A DNA stretch of 11,827 nucleotides from JBHIFB01 sp046760905 (GTDB taxonomy: Bacteria; Gemmatimonadota; CAZMKB01): contig JBHIFB010000103.1 in NCBI GenBank assembly GCA_046760905.1, forward strand, positions 1 through 11,827, written 5' to 3'. The first letter of the stretch is position 1; each line of letters begins with the position of its first letter. The notes under the pieces were generated by a model. That model was not told where the DNA came from. It saw only the letters and a program-made list of their open reading frames with translations, and ran no database searches. Positions 7,068 through 11,827 of this stretch are shown here, piece after piece. Made by a program: the position numbers and the translations under genes.

Positions 7068-7378
7068 ATATTTTACACTTTGTCTATCTCCCCCGGAGTG
7101 TGGGGGTCTGTATTCTATCCCAACGTGGGACGTACCCATCGGGAAAAATTTTACTCACCTCGATGGAATTGCCTCAATTACAGAGGGATCTTAATGTTTG
7201 ATATTTTTCTTTCTTTTATTAGCTTAATCAGATATCTGCTTGGTAGTTGCGCCGCTTATCTGAGGTTGTGTATTCATAACGCAGGTCGTATTCTTTTTCT
7301 GTTCGATCGATTCTGACTGGATCAGAGGCCATACTATAGAGGCTGACGATGTGAAGTCTCTGCTGTGAGATCGACAAC
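7068..7378 (+). other. Region between the hairpin and the glycosyltransferase gene
   Basis: Beyond the terminator-like hairpin are short GC-rich dyads: CCCCC (7090-7094) with GGGGG (7102-7106), TCCCA (7118-7122) with TGGGA (7126-7130), and an alternative pairing of TGGG (7126-7129) with CCCA (7135-7138). A small open frame occupies 7194-7316. A dyad TCAGATA/TATCTGA (7228-7234 and 7257-7263) lies inside it. No second convincing promoter is seen before the gene at 7379. Confidence 0.4.
7194..7316 (+). CDS. Possible 40-residue hydrophobic small protein
   Basis: An ATG at 7194 with GAGGGA at 7183-7188 (five-base spacing) opens a 40-residue frame ending in TGA at 7314-7316. The product is hydrophobic and Leu/Ile/Phe-rich, with a possible membrane segment at about residues 4-24 and Arg residues in its second half. 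It lies 62 bases before the glycosyltransferase gene, in the same direction. It could be a small membrane protein, a leader peptide or chance; the AT-rich composition makes hydrophobic frames common by chance. The same frame is open upstream to about 6996, but that would run through the terminator hairpin, which argues against a longer gene. Confidence 0.25.
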   Translation: MFDIFLSFISLIRYLLGSCAAYLRLCIHNAGRILFLFDRF

Positions 7379-8728
7379 ATGAAGATAGCCTATATATTAC
7401 CGAACTATTGGCCTGCCATCGGCGGTTGTGAAATTCACACACACGAGCTCGTCATTCAGATGTCATCTGATCATGACATACAAGTCATAACTCAGATCAA
7501 TTCACAGGAGGATAAGATCCGAGCGGAAGAGAGAAGTCCGTTTTATGAATATCTGTGGTTCGGAGTAACCGCTTTCGCTCCGACGGGCGGCCCATGGAAA
7601 TACGATGAAGGAGGAGCCAGGGTCCATCTCCTGAGAGTAGGTTGGTTCTCGCGCCGATGGTTGTATCCACTCGTAAGATACCACCACCGGATGGAGAATC
7701 TTTCGTTTAATCTGCTGAAAGCTTTCTTCATGCGGAAGATGGATAGTAAGTTGAGAAAGTGCGAGATAATCCACTCTGTGAACGGGGGCGTCTCTTTTCT
7801 GAGTCATGCTGCACTCGATGCCGCCAGGATGAAGGGCATTCCTTTTGTGTTCACCCCTATTCTTCACCTGATTGATAATGATTGGATCAAGCAGTACAGC
7901 GAGTCCCGCCGTCGGGGGCTTCAGTTTGACGAGCTGCCGGAACTGAAGCTGAATCACCGGGGATGGCACGATCGATACTGGTTAGAGGTTTGTAAAAAGG
8001 CTGATGCGCTCATCACCATGACGCAGTTCGAGAAGGATTTTTTTATCAGCAAGGGCATAGAAAAGGAAAGAATATTTCCTGTGGGGGTTGGCCCGATACT
8101 CTCGGAGGTGCACGATGGGAGGGCATTCCGCCAGGAGCACGGTCTGGGGGATAGGCCGATGGTTCTTTTCCTCGGAAGGAATCACCTCATCAAGGGTATC
8201 AGAGAGCTTCTCGAAGCTGCGGGCCCGGTATGGAAGAAACATCCAGATGTTGAGTTCGTCTTTATCGGGCCACTCGAGGGTGAGGCCCGATCCGTATTTG
8301 AGACACACAAGGATTCTCATATTCATGTCCTTGGTACAGTCAGCCGAAAGGAAAAGACAAGTGCTCTCGAAGCCTGCGATATCATGTGCCTCCCATCTTT
8401 GAACGAGAGTTTCGGAGGAGTATTCCTTGAAGCCTGGTATTTTGGTAAGCCGGTCATTGGTGGTGACATACCCCCGGTGAGGGAGTTAGTAAAAGATGGT
8501 TGTGGTGGTTTTCTGGTCCTTCCCGAACCAACTGAGATCGCGGAAAAGATATGTAGGCTTATCGAGAGTCGGGATCTTTCAGAAAATATGGGTGAATGGG
8601 GCAGGAAAAGGGTATTGGAGGAGTACAGCTGGAAGAGGATCGCAGAAAAGATCTCGAATGTGTATGGTAAGCTGGTAAGTGGTGAGCTACCCTTAAATCC
8701 CAGACGTTTTGAGGACGATGTTTTGTGA
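7379..8728 (+). CDS. GT4-type (GT-B fold) glycosyltransferase
   Basis: Encodes 449 residues. The N-terminal domain starts with M-K-I-A-Y-I-L-P-N-Y and a Gly-rich P-A-I-G-G-C-E-I-H loop (12-20), typical of the acceptor domain. The C-terminal donor domain begins near 255 with V-L-F-L-G-R (262-267) and K-G-I-R-E-L-L-E-A, then D-I-M-C-L-P-S at 334-340, the E-x7-E motif (E343 and E351) of retaining GT4 enzymes, and G-K-P-V-I-G-G-D-I-P-P-V-R-E-L-V at 356-371. It would transfer a sugar from a nucleotide donor to a glycan or lipid acceptor at the cytoplasmic face; donor and acceptor cannot be read from sequence. There is no membrane helix. The start is an ATG with only a weak GAGA site. It overlaps the next start by four bases (GTGA), so it is translationally coupled to the 64-residue gene and the sulfatase-like gene. 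Confidence 0.92.
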   Translation: MKIAYILPNYWPAIGGCEIHTHELVIQMSSDHDIQVITQINSQEDKIRAEERSPFYEYLWFGVTAFAPTGGPWKYDEGGARVHLLRVGWFSRRWLYPLVRYHHRMENLSFNLLKAFFMRKMDSKLRKCEIIHSVNGGVSFLSHAALDAARMKGIPFVFTPILHLIDNDWIKQYSESRRRGLQFDELPELKLNHRGWHDRYWLEVCKKADALITMTQFEKDFFISKGIEKERIFPVGVGPILSEVHDGRAFRQEHGLGDRPMVLFLGRNHLIKGIRELLEAAGPVWKKHPDVEFVFIGPLEGEARSVFETHKDSHIHVLGTVSRKEKTSALEACDIMCLPSLNESFGGVFLEAWYFGKPVIGGDIPPVRELVKDGCGGFLVLPEPTEIAEKICRLIESRDLSENMGEWGRKRVLEEYSWKRIAEKISNVYGKLVSGELPLNPRRFEDDVL

Positions 8729-8919
8729 ATAATAAACTGTTTTCTATACAAGTTCAAAAATTCTACCAGGCTTGCAGGAGGTCTGTGAAAAAAGTTTTTG
8801 AAGTGCCTGAACGAAGAGAGACTCTTTCAGAGATCTCTGCGGCATGGTTTGACAAGGCATGTGTGTATGCGGTGTTTAAGAGGCTGACACAGAAGGGGTT
8901 GTCTTTTCATTATGGATAA
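8725..8919 (+). CDS. 64-residue protein of unknown function, coupled to both neighbours
   Basis: The GTG at 8725 overlaps the glycosyltransferase stop (GTGA), with GAGGA at 8711-8715 as ribosome binding site. Its TAA (8917-8919) overlaps the start of the next gene by eight bases. This double overlap is the main argument that it is real. The product is basic with Lys/Arg pairs in the first half (R18-R19, K22-K23), a Trp-Phe-Asp-Lys segment near 41-44, and no membrane segment, signal peptide or cysteine motif. I recognise no family. It could be a small accessory or regulatory subunit of the pathway, or merely a translated spacer that couples ribosomes from one enzyme gene to the next. Confidence 0.5.
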   Translation: MNNKLFSIQVQKFYQACRRSVKKVFEVPERRETLSEISAAWFDKACVYAVFKRLTQKGLSFHYG

Positions 8920-10765
8920 GAAATCGCAAGGAGTAGTGCTACCTCTTTTCAGTATCTCTGTTTCCATTTCACTCATTGTTGGCTTTGTCAAAGCCTTATT
9001 GCAAATTTTCAGCGAATCGTATCTCGAGTTTTCACTGTACAATATCTCCCTCCTCATTCTGAGAAACGACCTCACTTTTTCCCTTCTTTTGGCGCTAGCC
9101 ATCTGGTCCCTCGTTACCATCCTTCACCTCTTTCTCTCCAGGAAGAAGGATCTCGCAGGGTACAACGAACTGTTTTCCATTATCATGATCTTCATCTTCC
9201 TTTTCGTGTTCCTCGGTGGAGGGTTTTACTTGAACAGGACGGGCGTTATTCCCCCCTTCTTCTCAGTAGCGGGCTTTCTCACAAATGTCCTCTACACGGT
9301 GGCCGTCAGCTTGGCGAGTTTCGTGATCTTCCTCCTGAGGCGGAGATTGCACAATCTGATCAGGCCCCTGGGATCCCTCTCATGGCGGGTTCATGGACTG
9401 GCACTTTCTCTCGTCATAGTGACCGCACTGGCGATTCTTCTCGTCATGTACCGGGAGAGAACACAGAAGGAGAAGTATGCGTCAATTATCTTGATATCTC
9501 TTGACACCCTGCGAGCCGACCACCTCGGTTGTTACGGCTACGAGCGGGAGACGAGCCCTCACATCGATGCATTTTCAAAGGGGTCCGTGACCTTCCGGAA
9601 TGCGATGAGCCCATCTTCCTGGACTCTTCCATCCCAAATGTCACTCTTCACCTCTCAGTATGATCTTGAGCATGGAGCAGCGAAGGAATTAGTGCAGATC
9701 GACACGGAGAGGAGAGGCCTTATGTTCGCAGAGTTGCTTAAAGATAAGTTCTATACGAATGCCGCCTATACAGGCGGCGGGTGGCTCGATCCCCAGTATG
9801 GATTCGGGAAGGGCTTCGACACCTACTCATTTCAAGAGACCGACTACAGAGATCCGATCCCAACGAGTGTATTCGAATTCATCGAGAAAAATAGAGACAC
9901 GACCTTTTTCCTGTTCCTTCACACCTATTGCATACACAATTACTTCTCCCCTTCCAAATACAGCGAAATTTTCGATTCCGAATGCAACGGAAAGTTTTAC
10001 AGGTGGCAGGATATTCAGAAATTCATACGATTGTTCCGTATTTCACCTCTTGAAAAACCGTCGGAAAAGAAAGAGCTACAGCACCTGGTGAATCTCTATG
10101 ATGCATCGATCAAATACGTCGACGACCGACTTGGAGCTCTGTTCCAAAAACTCGAGGAGCTTGGAATATACGATGATCTCATGATAATCATCACCTCAGA
10201 TCATGGTGAAGAGTTCGGTGAGCATAGACATACATTTCATGGACATGCCCTTTATAACGAGTTGATACACATACCTCTCATTGTCAAATTCCCGGGAGGC
10301 GAGTACGCTGGAACAGAGGTGGAGACTGTGTTCGGACTAATCGATCTCGTGCCTACGATCCTGGAGTATCTGGGCTTGGAAACCCGGTCGTGGATGAGAG
10401 GGAGATCGGCGATGTCTGCCATACGCGGGGAAAGCATAGAAGATCTTCATGCATATTCCGATCTGCTGAACAACGAAGTCCTGAAGTTTTCTCTGAGAAC
10501 TAACCGGCACCACCTCATTTACGAAACGATCGCAAGTGGATTGAAAAAGGAAGAGTATGGTAACTTCATGCTCTTTGACATCGTAAACGATCCGGCTGAA
10601 CAGCTGGACATTGCCGCTTGGGATAGCGAGATCTTTAACTCACTGAAGGAGGAGCTTAGGTTAATGATGTTTCAAATGATGCCAGCGAAGCTGGAGAGAC
10701 TCGAGGAGGTGAAGATGAGAGTGGATCTCAAGAAGAGGTTGAGGGCGATGGGCTATGTTCAATGA
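8912..10765 (+). CDS. Membrane-anchored sulfatase/LTA-synthase-like hydrolase or transferase
   Basis: Encodes 617 residues. Five hydrophobic segments (about 10-30, 55-76, 86-108, 118-143 and 160-180) are followed by a catalytic domain of the alkaline-phosphatase superfamily from about 188, the layout of lipoteichoic acid synthases and phosphoethanolamine transferases, with the catalytic part outside the membrane. Metal-site motifs are S-L-D-T-L-R-A-D-H (D198, D203), T-S-D-H-G-E (D430, H431) and H-G-H (443-445). The usual sulfatase C/S-x-P-S-R block reads T-L-P-S-Q (238-242), so Thr238 takes the nucleophile position. No formylglycine can form there; a phospho-transfer or phosphodiesterase role is as likely as sulfatase. 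Residues 478-485 (D-L-V-P-T-I-L) and the C-terminal R-A-M-G-Y-V are common in this group. AAGGGG at 8893-8898 is a distant ribosome binding site, and coupling to the preceding frame is likely. It probably modifies a surface glycan or lipid made with the upstream glycosyltransferase. Confidence 0.88.
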   Translation: MDKKSQGVVLPLFSISVSISLIVGFVKALLQIFSESYLEFSLYNISLLILRNDLTFSLLLALAIWSLVTILHLFLSRKKDLAGYNELFSIIMIFIFLFVFLGGGFYLNRTGVIPPFFSVAGFLTNVLYTVAVSLASFVIFLLRRRLHNLIRPLGSLSWRVHGLALSLVIVTALAILLVMYRERTQKEKYASIILISLDTLRADHLGCYGYERETSPHIDAFSKGSVTFRNAMSPSSWTLPSQMSLFTSQYDLEHGAAKELVQIDTERRGLMFAELLKDKFYTNAAYTGGGWLDPQYGFGKGFDTYSFQETDYRDPIPTSVFEFIEKNRDTTFFLFLHTYCIHNYFSPSKYSEIFDSECNGKFYRWQDIQKFIRLFRISPLEKPSEKKELQHLVNLYDASIKYVDDRLGALFQKLEELGIYDDLMIIITSDHGEEFGEHRHTFHGHALYNELIHIPLIVKFPGGEYAGTEVETVFGLIDLVPTILEYLGLETRSWMRGRSAMSAIRGESIEDLHAYSDLLNNEVLKFSLRTNRHHLIYETIASGLKKEEYGNFMLFDIVNDPAEQLDIAAWDSEIFNSLKEELRLMMFQMMPAKLERLEEVKMRVDLKKRLRAMGYVQ

Positions 10766-10787
10766 GGAAGAGCATGATGCGATTACT

Positions 10788-11827
10788 TTAACCGTGTTTT
10801 CCGGTTGAGTAGTAGGAGCTCCATGTCTTGAGGTAAAGCGTATCGGTTGAGATACCCGCTCTTTCAATAGTGTTAAGATAATCAGTTATGTATGATTCGA
10901 TTTTCTCCGGGTACCCCTCGAGGAAATCTAAGATATGTTGCTCGAGCAGAATCTCAAAAACTGTCCGGTTCCATCCGTTCTCGGCCAGCTCGATTGCAGA
11001 TAGAAACAATTGGTAATAGTTGTCACCTATTGTTCTCTCTGACTCAAAAATTCTTGTCTTAAATTCAAGGTATGCCTCCGGAAGTTCCCGGCACTTCTCG
11101 TTCATCACATTATGATACCTTGAAAGAATATTGTGCGCATCATATAGAAGTGTGTTGATCTTCAATAGGCGGGGAAATCTTCCTCCAATAGAGGAGAAAG
11201 CCCTGGCAATTGGTTCAACCCTTGCGTCAATGAACTTATATTGAGGTGGTGTTTTAACATCCTCATCCGATGTGATCATGCCATCTTCTTTGAGAGATCT
11301 ATATATAGAGCTGCCCCTGTAAGCCTTGAGTACATTCGAAAAATGATAAATGCAGTAAGTTTTATCTATTAGTTTTAAAAAATAAAGGTTTTTCTTTAGA
11401 TCATCGAGAGTTGTATAAGGAGTGTACATGATAAATCCTATGATATCGAAAACATTTTCTTCTCTGAATAATAGGGTGGCCCTTATGTTGTCTTCTACTG
11501 TTGCCTTTTTTCTCATGACTGCAAGGTCAGAATTTGAACCAGATTCAATCCCCAGAAACACCACATCCAGACCGGCCTGTTTCAGCTCTCTTATTAACTC
11601 ACGGTCATCCTTGGTAAAGGTCTCTGTGCGGAAGTTGACCTTCCAGGATATCTGAAGATTTCTTTTCTTCAATTCATCTTTGAACTCGATCATTCGCCCC
11701 TTACCCTTCGCACCTGGATCCTCGAAGGAACTGTCGTGTATGTTGAAAAAGAATGCGTCAAAGTTCTCGACAAGAAATTCTATTTCGTCCACGACATTCT
11801 TGATGGACCTACCCCTCCATCTTTTTC
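10788..11827 (-). CDS. B12-binding-type radical SAM protein, C-terminal part (cut by window edge)
   Basis: The frame is open from its TAA at 10788-10790 to the right edge, about 346 codons, and the true start lies outside. A GTG at 11790-11792 is internal: codons before it read W-R-G-R-S-I-K-N-V-V, continuing into D-E-I-E-F-L-V, the stretch that in B12-type radical SAM enzymes follows the CxxxCxxC cluster. Further signs are F-F-F-N-I-H-D-S-S-F-E-D just after it and F-L-G-I-E-S-G-S (G-I-E-S-G-S at 11535-11552), the SAM-contacting strand, followed by M-R-K-K-A-T-x-E-D-N. The iron-sulfur cysteines and any cobalamin domain would be beyond the edge. The last ~170 residues are helical and unrecognised, presumably substrate-specific. 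It converges with the sulfatase-like gene, 22 bases between stops, so it belongs to a different transcript. The substrate cannot be inferred. Confidence 0.85.
   Translation of the reverse strand, partial: KRWRGRSIKNVVDEIEFLVENFDAFFFNIHDSSFEDPGAKGKGRMIEFKDELKKRNLQISWKVNFRTETFTKDDRELIRELKQAGLDVVFLGIESGSNSDLAVMRKKATVEDNIRATLLFREENVFDIIGFIMYTPYTTLDDLKKNLYFLKLIDKTYCIYHFSNVLKAYRGSSIYRSLKEDGMITSDEDVKTPPQYKFIDARVEPIARAFSSIGGRFPRLLKINTLLYDAHNILSRYHNVMNEKCRELPEAYLEFKTRIFESERTIGDNYYQLFLSAIELAENGWNRTVFEILLEQHILDFLEGYPEKIESYITDYLNTIERAGISTDTLYLKTWSSYYSTGKHG

Noticed and set aside
6996..7316. 106-codon frame running through the hairpin region
   Set aside because: It would begin at a TTG inside the terminator stem without a ribosome binding site; only the ATG-started distal part at 7194 is worth noting.
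10788..10808. Hairpin TTAACCG/CGGTTGA at the convergent gene ends as a shared terminator
   Set aside because: It is a 7-bp stem with a wobble pair, has no T-run on either strand and overlaps the end of the - strand coding region; possible but too weak to call.

Overview
The window looks like chromosomal DNA of a diderm (Gram-negative-type) bacterium, probably an uncultured environmental lineage. Supporting signs are secreted beta-propeller proteins, a lipobox protein, sigma-70-like promoters, an HD-GYP signalling protein, a glycosyltransferase and a B12-type radical SAM protein. I cannot fix the phylum from sequence alone. There are no tRNA or rRNA genes, no transposase and no CRISPR array. 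Every complete gene lies on the + strand; only the last gene, cut by the right edge, lies on the - strand and converges on the rest.

Region 1 (1-4186), secreted or surface proteins. A sigma-70-like promoter precedes two tandem genes for secreted Asp-box (BNR/sortilin-like) beta-propellers. Both are 474 residues and align without gaps at about 69% identity by hand count. A 400-base stretch with no convincing feature follows, then a small probable lipoprotein with a ZU5-like segment.

Region 2 (4266-6854), signalling and regulation. A TPR protein ends in an HD-GYP domain with all the expected catalytic residues and is probably a cyclic-di-GMP phosphodiesterase. A helix-turn-helix regulator with an unrecognised C-terminal part follows. 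Its AT-rich upstream region has a near-consensus promoter and a perfect 13-base palindrome over the predicted transcription start, which suggests autoregulation.

Region 3 (6855-7378), the most unusual stretch. A near-consensus promoter (TTGACA-17-TATATT) leads after about 70 bases into a long inverted repeat ending in six T. This is either a small RNA of about 140 nt or a transcription attenuator for the genes downstream. Segments on both sides can compete for the same stem strand. A possible 40-residue hydrophobic small protein follows.

Region 4 (7379-10765), a tightly overlapping operon: a GT4-type glycosyltransferase, a 64-residue protein of unknown function, and a membrane-anchored sulfatase/LTA-synthase-like enzyme with five predicted membrane helices and a Thr where sulfatases have Cys or Ser. 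Together they suggest synthesis and decoration of a cell-surface glycan or glycolipid. The final - strand gene is the C-terminal part of a B12-binding-type radical SAM enzyme whose N-terminus lies outside the window.
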